Shown here piece after piece: positions 1 through 6,280 of a DNA stretch of 14,577 nucleotides. The notes under the pieces are model-generated. The model searched no databases and was not told where the DNA came from. It saw only the letters and a program-made list of their open reading frames with translations. Source of the stretch: Chloroflexota bacterium (GTDB lineage: Bacteria > Chloroflexota > Limnocylindria > Limnocylindrales > CSP1-4). Where the stretch lies: assembly GCA_021815005.1 (NCBI GenBank), contig JAKAHL010000019.1, positions 1-14,577 on the forward strand, read 5' to 3'. Made by a program: the position numbers and the translations under genes. Numbering within the stretch: the stretch's first letter is position 1; each line of letters starts with the position of its first letter.

Positions 1-374
1 AGGCTTTCACATCGCAGGGCCCGAGCGCGGACACGCGGGCGCTCATCCTGACGGAGCTCCTCCCAGCATCAGGGCTCTCCGTAAGCGACCTGGCGAGCCG
101 CATCGGCTCCGACCGGCCCTGGGTCAGTCAGGTCGTCGAGCAGATGCGCAAGGAGGGCCTGCTCGAGCGAACGCAGGACGAGGCGGACCGCAGGAGGGTC
201 CGCATTCGGCTGACGCCGCAGGGCAGACGCCTCGCGGCGGACCTGCGGACAGCCCTCGCCGCCGAGCTCGAGCGCCTCTTCGCCGGCATCCCCGCAGCCC
301 AGCGACCAGCCGCGCAAGCCTTCCTGCGGGTCCTGGCCGAAGCGTTCGAGCGGGTACGCAACCAGGCGCCCTGA
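1..374 (+). CDS. MarR-family transcriptional regulator, 3' part (5' end outside window)
   Basis: The first complete codon is at base 3 and 123 residues are visible before the TGA at 372-374. The reading shows the MarR winged-helix core: a recognition-helix region (LASRIGSDRPWVSQVVEQM), then a wing with the conserved D-x-R-R-x-x-x-x-L-T pattern (DEADRRRVRIRLTPQGR), then a C-terminal helix that would dimerise. MarR proteins are usually about 140-160 residues, so only the N-terminal 20-40 residues are missing. Such proteins are dimeric DNA-binding repressors or activators, often released by small phenolic ligands; the target is not visible because the upstream neighbour is cut off. The gene converges on the TspO-like gene with stop codons that abut exactly. 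The family call is secure, the ligand and regulon unknown. Confidence 0.85.
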   Translation, partial: AFTSQGPSADTRALILTELLPASGLSVSDLASRIGSDRPWVSQVVEQMRKEGLLERTQDEADRRRVRIRLTPQGRRLAADLRTALAAELERLFAGIPAAQRPAAQAFLRVLAEAFERVRNQAP

Positions 375-1076
375 TCAGCGCCCCTCCCGCGTCCCCGCCA
401 CGATCAGGACGTCGGACTCCTTCACGGCCACGCCCACGTACGCCCAGACGATCACCCACCCGTACGCCGCGTCGCCGAAGCGCCCGACAAAGCGGGCGGC
501 GATGGCGATCCCGACCACCAGCACGACGGCGGCGAGGAGCACCGGGTCGATGCCGAACCCGGTGAACCCGAGCGAGGACAGCGTCTGCGCGACGTTGGCG
601 ATGGTGGCCACGGTGATCCAGCCCAGGTACACCGACCACGGCGCGCGGGCCAGCCAGTACGCCGAGCCCCGCAGCAGGCCCCGGTGATCCCACAGCCGGA
701 AGTGGATCGCGATCAGCGTGATCAGCAGCGCCACGATGACCGGCACCGTGAGCACGAACACCCGGTACTGGAACAGCACGATCCACAGCGAGTTGAGCAC
801 CCCGCTCAGGGCCGGCAGCCAGCCGAGGTCGCGCAGCACGGCGCGCTCGCGATTGCGCGGCAGCGCCTGCCACACGGTGAACGCGCCCAGCAGCGTGTAG
901 ATCAGGCCCCAGATGGAGAACACGTAGCCGGCCGGGATCACGTAGACGTGGAAGCTGTCGCTGATCACGTTGGTCGCCTGGCCGCCGAGCGGGATCGTGG
1001 TGGCCGCGGCGTTGAGCGCGATGGTCAGCAGGAAGGCAACGACCGTGACGGTCTGGCGGGTGGTGTCGGAGCGCAT
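375..1076 (-). CDS. TspO/MBR-like tryptophan-rich membrane protein
   Basis: A 233-residue, strongly hydrophobic protein with several predicted membrane helices and many tryptophans. The region PAGYVFSIWGLIYTLLGAF (about residues 48-66) fits the P-x-x-V-F-x-x-W-x-x-x-Y pattern of TspO/MBR proteins, and the later segment rich in W and Y (AYWLARAPWSVYLGWI) matches the aromatic helix of the same family. TspO proteins sit in membranes and bind porphyrins or other hydrophobic ligands; this is the longer form (about 230 instead of 160 residues) commonly labelled tryptophan-rich sensory protein. The ATG is preceded by GAGGAT with a 7-nt spacer. It lies 97 nt downstream of the dehydratase in the same direction, so it may be read from that operon. 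The family is likely; ligand and role are unknown. Confidence 0.75.
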   Translation of the reverse strand: MRSDTTRQTVTVVAFLLTIALNAAATTIPLGGQATNVISDSFHVYVIPAGYVFSIWGLIYTLLGAFTVWQALPRNRERAVLRDLGWLPALSGVLNSLWIVLFQYRVFVLTVPVIVALLITLIAIHFRLWDHRGLLRGSAYWLARAPWSVYLGWITVATIANVAQTLSSLGFTGFGIDPVLLAAVVLVVGIAIAARFVGRFGDAAYGWVIVWAYVGVAVKESDVLIVAGTREGR

Positions 1077-1173
1077 GGGCGGGATCCTCGGCGGAGTCGG
1101 TTGCTGACCAGCATTCGCATCACGGGCGGCCGCGGATCGGCGGGCCGCGCGGAAGGGCCGTGCCGTCGGCGGG

Positions 1174-2187
1174 TCATCCCTCCGGTGGCACCGGCGCGGC
1201 CAGGTAGGCGCGGTACCGGTCGGGGTCCACGTTGCCGCCGGACACGACCCCGACGATCGGGCCGTCGGCCGGGTCGAGCCCGATCTCCCGGGCGTGGAAG
1301 CGCATCGCGGCCACCGGCAGCGCGCCCGACGGCTCGACCACCAGCCGCGCCTCCTCGGCGGCCAGCCGGACGGCGGCCGCGATCTCGGCCTCCGTGACGG
1401 TGACGACCCGCTCCATCTGGGCCGACAGGTGGGCGAAGTTCAGCCGTCCGAGCGACTGCGTTCGCGTGCCGTCGGCGATCGTGCGGCTCACGCGCTCGGC
1501 CTCCCAGCGGACGATCTGCCCGGTCTCCAGCGACTCGCGCGCGTCGGCGGCCAGCTCGGGCTCCACGCCGATCACCCGGGCGCGGGGCGCCAGGGCGCGG
1601 ACCGCCGCCGCCACGCCGCTCGCCAGCCCCCCGCCGCCGATCGGCACCAGCACGACCGCCACCTCAGGCATGTACTCGGCGATCTCCAGGCCGCAGGTGC
1701 CCTGGCCGGCCACGATGCGCGGGTCGTCGTAGGGCGGGATGATCGCGAGGCCGCGCTCGGCGGCGATCTGCTCCGCCACGCGCTTGCGCTCGTCGGACGC
1801 GGTGCCCACCACCACGACCTCGGCCCCGTCCGCCTCGACGCGCGCCTTCTTGAGCGGCGGGGCGTCGGACGGCATGACGATGACGGCCGGCACGCCGAAC
1901 AGCCTGGCCGCCCGGGCGACGCCCTGGGCGTGGTTGCCGGACGAGTAGGTGATCAGCCCGCGGGCGCGCGCGTCGGGCGGGAGCACCGCCGCGGCATGGT
2001 AGGCGCCGCGCAGCTTGAACGCGCCGATGGGCTGGAGCGACTCGGCCTTGAGCCACTGGCGCCGCTCGGGGGCGCCGAACGGGACGAGCGGCGTGCGCAG
2101 CGCCACGCCGTCCAGCACCCGCGCGGCCGCCCGGATCTCGTCGAGGGTGACGAGGCGGGGCGCGCCGGGGGAGGCGTGCGCGCTCAC
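1174..2187 (-). CDS. PLP-dependent threonine/serine dehydratase (IlvA/TdcB/serine racemase fold)
   Basis: Cytoplasmic fold-type II PLP enzyme of 337 residues. Visible motifs from the chosen start: the PLP lysine in LQPIGAFKLRGAYHA (K58), SSGNHAQG (82-89) around the substrate carboxylate, the phosphate-binding tetraglycine loop PIGGGGLASG (GGGG at 184-187), and the C-terminal SGGNVD. It should deaminate L-threonine and/or L-serine to 2-oxoacid and ammonia; there is no C-terminal ACT regulatory domain, so it is not the classical isoleucine-inhibited IlvA, and serine racemase or hydroxyaspartate dehydratase are real alternatives. I chose the GTG at 2187 because it overlaps the upstream stop as GTGA, a typical coupled start; the longer reading to 2283 would run through the zinc-finger region of the neighbouring gene and adds a low-complexity Arg/Pro tail. 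Confidence 0.85.
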   Translation of the reverse strand: MSAHASPGAPRLVTLDEIRAAARVLDGVALRTPLVPFGAPERRQWLKAESLQPIGAFKLRGAYHAAAVLPPDARARGLITYSSGNHAQGVARAARLFGVPAVIVMPSDAPPLKKARVEADGAEVVVVGTASDERKRVAEQIAAERGLAIIPPYDDPRIVAGQGTCGLEIAEYMPEVAVVLVPIGGGGLASGVAAAVRALAPRARVIGVEPELAADARESLETGQIVRWEAERVSRTIADGTRTQSLGRLNFAHLSAQMERVVTVTEAEIAAAVRLAAEEARLVVEPSGALPVAAMRFHAREIGLDPADGPIVGVVSGGNVDPDRYRAYLAAPVPPEG

Positions 2188-2534
2188 CGGTGGCGCCCGG
2201 CGGTCGCCCTCTTCTGGCAGTCGATGCAGTGGGCTGCCGACGGCAGCGCCTCGAGGCGTTCTGGGGCGATTGCCCGGCCGCACGTGACGCAGGTGCCGTA
2301 GACGCCCGCGTCCAGGCGCGCGAGGGCCGCGTCAACCGCTTCGATCAGCTGCTGGTTGTGGTCACGGAGGGCGAGGTCCCGCTGCTGGGTGAACACCTGG
2401 CTGGCGGCCGCCGCCTGCGACCCGTAGGTCATCGGGTCGGGCGCCTGGATCGTGGTCTCGCGCTGCTCGGCCAGGAGGCGCTCACGTTCCTCAAGCAAGG
2501 CCGCTCGGGCGAGATCGAGGGACGTCGGGTCCAT
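2184..2534 (-). CDS. TraR/DksA-type C4 zinc-finger protein
   Basis: A 116-residue protein with charged helices (about 5-25 and 50-75) that may form a coiled coil, followed by a C4 zinc finger: C82-x2-C85 and C103-x2-C106 in YGTCVTCGRAIAPERLEALP...HCIDCQK. The G-x-Y-G-x-C-x-x-C-G and R-L-x-A-x-P signatures are typical of the TraR/DksA family, whose members act in the secondary channel of RNA polymerase or, in many Gram-positive lineages, have unproven roles. The helix tip DxxDxA of DksA is not clearly present, so a direct ppGpp co-factor function is uncertain. First gene of a minus-strand operon; its TGA overlaps the GTG of the dehydratase. A TAGCAT hexamer ends 6 nt before the ATG and no Shine-Dalgarno is visible, pointing to a leaderless message. 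Confidence 0.85.
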   Translation of the reverse strand: MDPTSLDLARAALLEERERLLAEQRETTIQAPDPMTYGSQAAAASQVFTQQRDLALRDHNQQLIEAVDAALARLDAGVYGTCVTCGRAIAPERLEALPSAAHCIDCQKRATAGRHR

Positions 2535-2540
2535 GGCGGC

Positions 2541-2546
2541 ATGCTA
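2541..2546 (-). promoter_or_regulatory. -10 hexamer TAGCAT of the zinc-finger/dehydratase operon
   Basis: On the minus strand TAGCAT is followed by six bases and then the ATG at 2534. The hexamer fits TANNNT and its distance places transcription start at or next to the initiation codon. I see no good -35 element. Confidence 0.5.
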
Positions 2547-2559
2547 CTCCCGGCTGGGG

Positions 2560-2565
2560 TAGCCT
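2560..2565 (+). promoter_or_regulatory. possible -10 hexamer TAGCCT for the YHS gene
   Basis: TAGCCT lies about 73 nt before the ATG at 2639 in the 104-bp divergent gap, and would give a leader of about 65-70 nt containing a GC-rich stem-loop. The YHS gene has a purine-rich site (TAGGAGCG, 2621-2628), so a leadered message fits. No -35 is recognisable; this is a weak call. Confidence 0.3.
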
Positions 2566-2638
2566 CGGAGCCTGCAACCCGCCGGGCGCCCGCCGTCCGG
2601 CGCCATTCCCGTTCCCACGGTAGGAGCGAACACCGGTC

Positions 2639-2812
2639 ATGGCCATCGCGAAGGACCCCGTCTGCGGCATGGACGTGGACACCGAGAAGTCCAAGCTCTC
2701 GCTCGAGCACGAGGGGCAGACCTACTGGTTCTGCGGCAAGGGCTGCCTGCTCGAGTTCAAGGACGACCCGGACAAGTACCTCGACCCGAACTACGTCCCC
2801 CAGGGGATGTGA
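2639..2812 (+). CDS. YHS-domain metal-binding protein
   Basis: A 57-residue protein that is almost entirely one YHS domain: DPVCGMDV (6-13), then Y-W-F-C-x-K-G-C (29-36), then F-x-x-D-P-x-K-Y-L (40-48). Cysteines 9, 32 and 36 are the expected metal ligands. YHS domains occur alone or fused to copper/heavy-metal P-type ATPases, and stand-alone ones are inferred to bind transition metals or act as small metal carriers; no ATPase is present in this window, so the metal and partner are unknown. The protein has no signal peptide and should be cytoplasmic. It is divergent from the TraR/DksA gene and is closed by a strong hairpin 22 nt after its stop, so it is probably monocistronic. Confidence 0.85.
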   Translation: MAIAKDPVCGMDVDTEKSKLSLEHEGQTYWFCGKGCLLEFKDDPDKYLDPNYVPQGM

Positions 2813-2833
2813 CCTCGTCCCGCGAGGGATCTG

Positions 2834-2868
2834 GAGCGGCGCCGGGCGGTTCGCCCCCGGCGCCGCTC
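2834..2868 (+). terminator. hairpin terminator after the YHS gene
   Basis: GAGCGGCGCCGGG (2834-2846) pairs perfectly with CCCGGCGCCGCTC (2856-2868) around a 9-nt loop, a 13-bp GC stem. It is followed by TCTCGTTGT, only a weak T-rich tract, as is usual in such GC-rich DNA. Confidence 0.7.
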
Positions 2869-2962
2869 TCGTTGTCGGGCCGGTGCCCGGGGGCCGCGCG
2901 CGGCAGCCCGGACACCTCGGGCCGAGACGAACGGAGATAAGCGGGGGCTAAGTCGGGCCCGG

Positions 2963-2984
2963 TAGGCTCCGCGCTCCGTAGGCT
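2963..2984 (+). promoter_or_regulatory. duplicated TAGGCT -10-like hexamers upstream of microprotein 1
   Basis: TAGGCT occurs at 2963-2968 and again at 2979-2984, each within the shared string GTAGGCTC, 16 bp apart. Either fits the TANNNT pattern seen before other genes here and would start a leader of roughly 60-85 nt for the small gene at 3055. The surrounding 2869-3054 stretch holds no other gene that I can support. No -35 is evident. Confidence 0.35.
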
Positions 2985-3054
2985 CGACCGAGGGCACTAA
3001 GGGAGCGGCCGCCGACGGCATCTCGACCCGGCGCAACGGGCGAGGAGGCTTCCG

Positions 3055-3147
3055 ATGTGGCGTCGCGTTCGCCGGGCGGCCCTGGCGCTGTCACCCTGGG
3101 TCACGCTGGCCGTGCTCGTCGTGCCCCACGCGGCCAAGCGGTGGTAG
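3055..3147 (+). CDS. membrane microprotein 1 (30 residues, C-terminal PHAAKRW)
   Basis: A short ORF from ATG 3055 to TAG 3147 with an unusually good ribosome-binding site, GAGGAGG, 7 nt before the ATG. The peptide starts with a basic stretch (MWRRVRRAA), continues as one hydrophobic helix (about residues 9-24, LALSPWVTLAVLVV) and ends PHAAKRW. Charge layout suggests N-terminus inside. The C-terminus matches the microprotein at 8337-8435 (PQSAKRW), which is the main reason to believe it is real; no homologue is known to me and no function is assigned. It sits between the YHS terminator and a structured hairpin region upstream of ferredoxin, so it has its own transcription unit. It could be a component of a membrane complex or a membrane-active regulator; both are guesses. 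Confidence 0.6.
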   Translation: MWRRVRRAALALSPWVTLAVLVVPHAAKRW

Positions 3148-3166
3148 CCGTGGGCGCGGCCGATGT

Positions 3167-3220
3167 CCCGTCGGGCGGCGAGGCTGCCAGCCGGCGCTGG
3201 TAGGCGCGGCGCCCGACGGG
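3167..3220 (+). terminator. long stem-loop downstream of microprotein 1
   Basis: CCCGTCGGGCG (3167-3177) pairs perfectly with CGCCCGACGGG (3210-3220); the enclosed 32 nt contain a second small hairpin CCAGC/GCTGG (3188-3192 and 3196-3200). It begins 19 nt after the microprotein stop. There is no T tract, so it may be a factor-assisted terminator or an mRNA-stabilising structure. The rest of 3221-3409 contains no supported gene apart from the ferredoxin promoter. Confidence 0.5.
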
Positions 3221-3320
3221 CCCGCGCCGCTTGCTCGCGGACTCGCGGGCCGGCCCGCTCGTGTCGCGGCGCCGTGAACGCTGCGAGGGGTGTGCCGGGT
3301 CCGGACCAGCGCGTCCGCGG

Positions 3321-3350
3321 TTCTCCGCGCCCGGCCTCCGGTGGTACGCT
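3321..3350 (+). promoter_or_regulatory. possible ferredoxin promoter
   Basis: TACGCT (3345-3350) fits the TANNNT -10 pattern; TTCTCC (3321-3326) lies 18 bp upstream as a poor -35. A start near 3357 would give a leader of about 50 nt carrying the Shine-Dalgarno AGGAGA. Confidence 0.35.
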
Positions 3351-3409
3351 TCAGCTGTCTCGGCTCGTCCGATGAATTGGCCGCTTCTTCGCTCAGGAGA
3401 CAACCTGCG

Positions 3410-3697
3410 ATGGCGTATGTGATCGCCGAGCCCTGCGTCGACGTGATGGACACCGCATGCGTGTCGGTTTGCCCGGTGGACTGCATCCACCAGGAAGAGG
3501 GCAACGACCGGATGCTGTACATCGACCCGAACGAATGCATCGACTGCGGTGCCTGCGAGCCGGAGTGCCCGGTCAACGCCATCTTCCCCGAGGAAAGCCT
3601 CCCGGCGCAGTGGGCCGGCTACACGGCGATCAACGTGCAGTGGTACTCGGACAAGGCCGCGGCCCGCGCCGCCCTGGACGCGCTCAAGCCCCGCTGA
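3410..3697 (+). CDS. fdxA: 7Fe (3Fe-4S/4Fe-4S) bacterial-type ferredoxin
   Basis: A 95-residue soluble electron carrier. Cysteines are spaced as in seven-iron ferredoxins: C9-x7-C17-x3-C21-P, then C43-x2-C46-x2-C49-x3-C53-P. By analogy with the Azotobacter type, C9, C17 and C53 hold the 3Fe-4S cluster and C21, C43, C46 and C49 the 4Fe-4S cluster; C25 is an extra conserved cysteine (CPVDC). The replacement of the normal C-x2-C-x2-C first motif by C-x7-C rules out a plain 8Fe ferredoxin. The tail after residue 70 resembles the FdxA C-terminal extension. The start is set by AGGAGA 9 nt upstream. It has its own promoter and terminator. The 2-oxoacid:ferredoxin oxidoreductase at 11147-14047 is a plausible partner, but the genes are not in the same operon. 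Confidence 0.9.
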   Translation: MAYVIAEPCVDVMDTACVSVCPVDCIHQEEGNDRMLYIDPNECIDCGACEPECPVNAIFPEESLPAQWAGYTAINVQWYSDKAAARAALDALKPR

Positions 3698-3732
3698 TCG
3701 CGTCTGGTCGGCTCGCCGGCCCCCAACCCGTC

Positions 3733-3760
3733 ACGGCCCCGCCCCTCGAAGCGGGGCCGT
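3733..3760 (+). terminator. rho-independent terminator after ferredoxin
   Basis: ACGGCCCCGC (3733-3742) pairs with GCGGGGCCGT (3751-3760) around an 8-nt loop and runs into TTTCGATT. This is the most canonical terminator in the window. Confidence 0.85.
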
Positions 3761-3780
3761 TTCGATTCCCCGGCTCGCCG

Positions 3781-3824
3781 GTCGGCGTCCGCCCGGGGCC
3801 CGTCGGCGTCGCGCCGTCAGCGTC
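3781..3824. repeat. short GTCGGCGTC repeats before the cobalamin-binding-type gene
   Basis: GTCGGCGTC occurs at 3781-3789 and 3802-3810 (period 21) and once with a single change at 3816-3824 (GTCAGCGTC). They lie 50-95 bp upstream of the -10 hexamer and could be direct-repeat operator sites or simple sequence drift in GC-rich DNA. Confidence 0.3.
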
Positions 3825-3874
3825 GGGCGTCGGCCCGAGCGTCCCGCTCTGGCCCGGCCCGTGGACCTGGCCCG

Positions 3875-3880
3875 TAGACT
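3875..3880 (+). promoter_or_regulatory. -10 hexamer TAGACT, leaderless start of the cobalamin-binding-type gene
   Basis: TAGACT ends exactly 6 nt before the GTG at 3887. There is no Shine-Dalgarno and an in-frame TAG at 3875-3877 rules out a longer protein, so initiation at the very 5' end of the message is the simplest reading. Confidence 0.55.
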
Positions 3881-3886
3881 AGGCTC

Positions 3887-4774
3887 GTGCGCATCGTCTC
3901 GCTCCACCCCGCCGCCACCGAGATCGTGTTCGCGCTCGGGCTGGGCGACGAGCTCGTGGGCGTGACCGCCTACTGCGACGAGCCGCCGGAGGCTCGCCAG
4001 GTTCCGGTCGTCGCCCGTCTCTCCGGGGCCGCGCGAGCCGGGTTGCCGGGGCCCGGGCTGCTCGAGCTCGACCGCGAGGCCCTCGGGGCCGCGGACCCGG
4101 ACCTCGTCATCCTCTCCGACTCGAGCCGTGTCTGCGCGGTTGGCGCCCGCGAGATGCGGGCGATCGCCGACAGCATCGACGAGGAGATCGCGGTGCTCAC
4201 CCTTGACCCGGTCTCGGTGGAGGGCGCGCTCAACGCGATCCAGACCGTGGGCGCCATGACCGAGGCCGAGGACGAGGCGATGGACGTGGTGGCGGGGCTC
4301 CGCGAACGTCTCCAGGCGATCGAGGCCATCGTGGTCGCCCGCCGTGACCACGGCTTCAAGGCGCCGCGGGTCGCCGCGCTCGAGTGGCTGGACCCGCCCG
4401 TGTCGGTCGGCCGCTGGGTTCCCGAGCAGGTGCGCCTGGCGGGCGGCTGGGAGCTCCTCGGCCGCGAGGGGGAGCGGGGCGCGGCCACCTCGTGGGACGC
4501 GCTGCGCGAGGTTGACCCCGAGATCATCGTCCTGATGCCCGCGGGGATGGACCTCCCGACGACGCTCGCCGCCTGGGCCTCGACGCCGCGGCCGACGGGC
4601 TGGGACGACCTGGCGGCGGTTCGCGCCGGGCGGGTGTTCGCGGTGGACGGCTCAGCCTACTTCTGGCGGCCCGGGCCGCGCCTGGTGGACGGCATCGAGG
4701 TGCTCGCGGAGATCGTGGACCCGGTTGCGTTCGACGGGCTCGCGCCGAGCGACAGCTTCGCGCCGGTGGGCTGA
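3887..4774 (+). CDS. cobalamin-binding-type protein (BtuF/periplasmic-binding class III fold) without signal peptide
   Basis: A 295-residue protein of the helical-backbone substrate-binding family used for vitamin B12 and siderophores. The N-terminus RIVSLHPAATEIVFALGLGD (2-21) is the standard first strand and helix; VSVGRWVPEQVRLAGGWELL (172-191) opens the second lobe, and YFWRPGPRLVDGIEVLAEI (258-276) closes it. Unlike transported BtuF there is no signal peptide or lipobox, and an in-frame stop 12 nt before the GTG excludes an unseen one. Many bacteria carry such cytoplasmic-looking forms annotated as cobalamin-binding protein; their job is unproven. No BtuC/BtuD permease or ATPase genes are in the window. 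It is followed 81 nt later by proC in the same direction, but proC has its own promoter. The fold is secure, the ligand inferred. Confidence 0.8.
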   Translation: MRIVSLHPAATEIVFALGLGDELVGVTAYCDEPPEARQVPVVARLSGAARAGLPGPGLLELDREALGAADPDLVILSDSSRVCAVGAREMRAIADSIDEEIAVLTLDPVSVEGALNAIQTVGAMTEAEDEAMDVVAGLRERLQAIEAIVVARRDHGFKAPRVAALEWLDPPVSVGRWVPEQVRLAGGWELLGREGERGAATSWDALREVDPEIIVLMPAGMDLPTTLAAWASTPRPTGWDDLAAVRAGRVFAVDGSAYFWRPGPRLVDGIEVLAEIVDPVAFDGLAPSDSFAPVG

Positions 4775-4780
4775 GATCCC

Positions 4781-4806
4781 GCGGCTCGGCTGACGCGTCA
4801 CGCCGC
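4781..4806. promoter_or_regulatory. inverted repeat upstream of proC
   Basis: A perfect 10-bp palindrome TGACGCGTCA (4791-4800) sits inside a further inverted pair GCGGC (4781-4785) and GCCGC (4802-4806). It lies 7 nt after the stop of the cobalamin-binding-type gene and about 40 bp upstream of the proC -10. It could be an operator for proC or a weak terminator of the previous gene; no T tract follows, which favours an operator. Confidence 0.35.
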
Positions 4807-4841
4807 TCGACCGGCCCGGCGGGGGCCCGCGTGCGCGGTGG

Positions 4842-4847
4842 TATCCT
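4842..4847 (+). promoter_or_regulatory. -10 hexamer TATCCT, leaderless start of proC
   Basis: TATCCT is followed by eight bases and then the ATG at 4856, with no Shine-Dalgarno. This also argues against the upstream in-frame GTG at 4838, which lies before the hexamer. Confidence 0.55.
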
Positions 4848-4855
4848 CCGGCGCG

Positions 4856-5722
4856 ATGTCCCCCCTCGCGAATCGCACCGTCGCGACTGTCGGCTCCGGA
4901 GTCATGGCCGAGGCGATGATCGTCGGGCTGCTCCACGACCAGCTCGTCGAGCCTGGCCAGATCGTGGCGAGCCATCCCCGGGCCGAGCGGCGCGCCGCGC
5001 TCGCGGCGACGCACGGCATCCGAACGGTCGCGTCGAACGTCGAGGCGGTCAACGGCGCCGACGTGATCATCCTCGCGGTCAAGCCGCAGATGCTCGCGAA
5101 GGTGGGCCGCGAGATCGGGCCGCACCTCCACGAGGGGCAGGTCGTCCTCTCGGTCCTGGCCGGGCCCACGTCGGCCGCGCTGGTGTCGGCGCTGGGCCAC
5201 GACCACGTCGTCCGGGCCATGCCCAACACGCCCGCCCGCATCGGGGCCGGCATGACGGTCTGGTACGCCACGCCCGCCACCACCGAGGAGCAGCGCGCCC
5301 AGGCGAAGGCGCTCCTGTCCGCGCTGGGCGCCGAGCTCGAGGTGGAGGACGAGAAGTGGGTCGCCATGGCGACCGCCGTCTCCGGCACCGGCCCGGCCTA
5401 CGTGTTCCTCGTCATGGAGGCGCTCATCGACGCGGCCGTGCACCTGGGCTTCCCGCGCCACATCGCGCACGACCTGGTCATCGAGACGCTGGAGGGCTCC
5501 ACGCGCTTCGCGAAGCAGTCCGGCGACCACCCGGCCGTGCTGCGCAACATGGTGACCTCCCCGGGCGGCACCTCAGCGGCCGCGCTCCATGAGCTCGAGT
5601 CGGGCCGTCTGCGCACCGTCCTCTCGGAGGCCGTGTGGGCCGCGTTCCGGCGCACCGTGGAGCTGGGCGACCAGCTCGAGGCGCAGCTGGGCGCCAACGA
5701 GGTGAAGCCGGGGCGCGGCTAG
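4856..5722 (+). CDS. proC: pyrroline-5-carboxylate reductase
   Basis: Last step of proline synthesis: NAD(P)H-dependent reduction of pyrroline-5-carboxylate to proline in the cytoplasm. The 288-residue protein shows the Rossmann dinucleotide loop VGSGVMAEAM (12-21), AVKPQ (75-79), MPNTP (122-126), then the all-helical dimer domain with SGTGPAY (176-182) and the family signature ending VTSPGGTS (233-240), which binds substrate. Length is slightly above the usual 260-280. The ATG at 4856 is preferred over GTG 4838 because it lies 8 nt after a TATCCT hexamer and directly precedes the conserved N-terminus. Its TAG overlaps the TAG of the opposing gene within CTAG at 5719-5722. Proline dehydrogenase, the opposing catabolic enzyme, lies about 1.2 kb downstream. 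Confidence 0.93.
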   Translation: MSPLANRTVATVGSGVMAEAMIVGLLHDQLVEPGQIVASHPRAERRAALAATHGIRTVASNVEAVNGADVIILAVKPQMLAKVGREIGPHLHEGQVVLSVLAGPTSAALVSALGHDHVVRAMPNTPARIGAGMTVWYATPATTEEQRAQAKALLSALGAELEVEDEKWVAMATAVSGTGPAYVFLVMEALIDAAVHLGFPRHIAHDLVIETLEGSTRFAKQSGDHPAVLRNMVTSPGGTSAAALHELESGRLRTVLSEAVWAAFRRTVELGDQLEAQLGANEVKPGRG

Positions 5723-6168
5723 GCCTTCGCGGCCAGCGCCGCCTCGAGCGTCGCGATCTTGTCGAGCAGCGTGTTCAGCGCGGCGTCCTGCGCCTTGAGG
5801 TGCTCCTGGATCTGGCGAGCCTCGTGGAAGGTGGCGTCGGCGTCCTTGTAGGTCATGTCGGCCCGCTTGTCCGACGCCTTGCCCAGGATGTTCTGCCCGA
5901 CCATGATCACCGACAGCATGACCAGCTGGATGAACGTCTGGCTCACCCACTGGATCAGCGGCAGCAGGCCGCCGCCGATCGCGTCCGGCAGCACGATCAG
6001 GGCCAGGATCGCGAACGCGTAGGCGCACCACATGGTGCCCACGGCGGTCGTCAGGGCCAGCGCGATCTTCCCGTTGACGCCGACGTGCTCGTCGACGATC
6101 TTCGGCGGCCCGGCCGCCTTGCGGCTCTCGATGCGGGGGTGGGGGACGTGCTCGAACGCAATGGTCAT
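5719..6168 (-). CDS. small two-helix membrane protein with C-terminal coiled coil (DUF1003-like)
   Basis: A 149-residue protein: a short soluble N-terminus with HPHPRIESR-type residues (7-16 region), two predicted membrane helices (about 38-62 and 70-92), then a charged helical tail (98-149, LGKASDKRADMTYKDAD... and repeated A/L heptads) likely to form a coiled coil in the cytoplasm. The helix-GQN-coiled-coil layout resembles DUF1003 proteins, whose function is unknown; I would not insist on the family. The ATG at 6168 has GGGGAG upstream with a 6-nt spacer and is preceded by a TAGATT hexamer at 6234-6239; a longer reading to 6306 would overlap the divergent gene's promoter and start. It is convergent with proC, sharing a CTAG stop palindrome. 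Confidence 0.7.
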   Translation of the reverse strand: MTIAFEHVPHPRIESRKAAGPPKIVDEHVGVNGKIALALTTAVGTMWCAYAFAILALIVLPDAIGGGLLPLIQWVSQTFIQLVMLSVIMVGQNILGKASDKRADMTYKDADATFHEARQIQEHLKAQDAALNTLLDKIATLEAALAAKA

Positions 6169-6233
6169 CGGGGTCTCCCCGCCGGTCTGGCCGGCGCATC
6201 CACATCGCGGCCCAGGGGGACCGCACGGCTCGG

Positions 6234-6239
6234 AATCTA
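6234..6239 (-). promoter_or_regulatory. -10 hexamer TAGATT for the two-helix membrane gene
   Basis: TAGATT on the minus strand fits TANNNT and would give a leader of about 60 nt, in agreement with the Shine-Dalgarno GGGGAG before ATG 6168. It is 27 bp from the opposing -10 at 6267-6272, so the two promoters are back to back. Confidence 0.45.
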
Positions 6240-6266
6240 GCCGCCCGAGCGCAGTCCCGCCCGGAC

Positions 6267-6272
6267 TATGCT
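6267..6272 (+). promoter_or_regulatory. -10 hexamer TATGCT, leaderless start of the four-helix membrane gene
   Basis: TATGCT is followed by eight bases and then ATG 6281. No Shine-Dalgarno is present. No convincing -35 upstream. Confidence 0.5.
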
Positions 6273-6280
6273 TCGGACCG

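Noticed and set aside
124..873. Long antisense and alternative-frame readings over the MarR and TspO-like genes
   Set aside because: Arg/Ala-rich composition and no motifs; the recognised genes explain the region.
3163..3375. A 70-codon Arg-rich frame between microprotein 1 and ferredoxin
   Set aside because: It begins inside the 3167-3220 hairpin, has no ribosome-binding site and no recognisable features.
3698..3886. Cobalamin riboswitch before the cobalamin-binding-type gene
   Set aside because: I find no B12-box-like core, and the -10 hexamer 6 nt before the start leaves no leader for a riboswitch.
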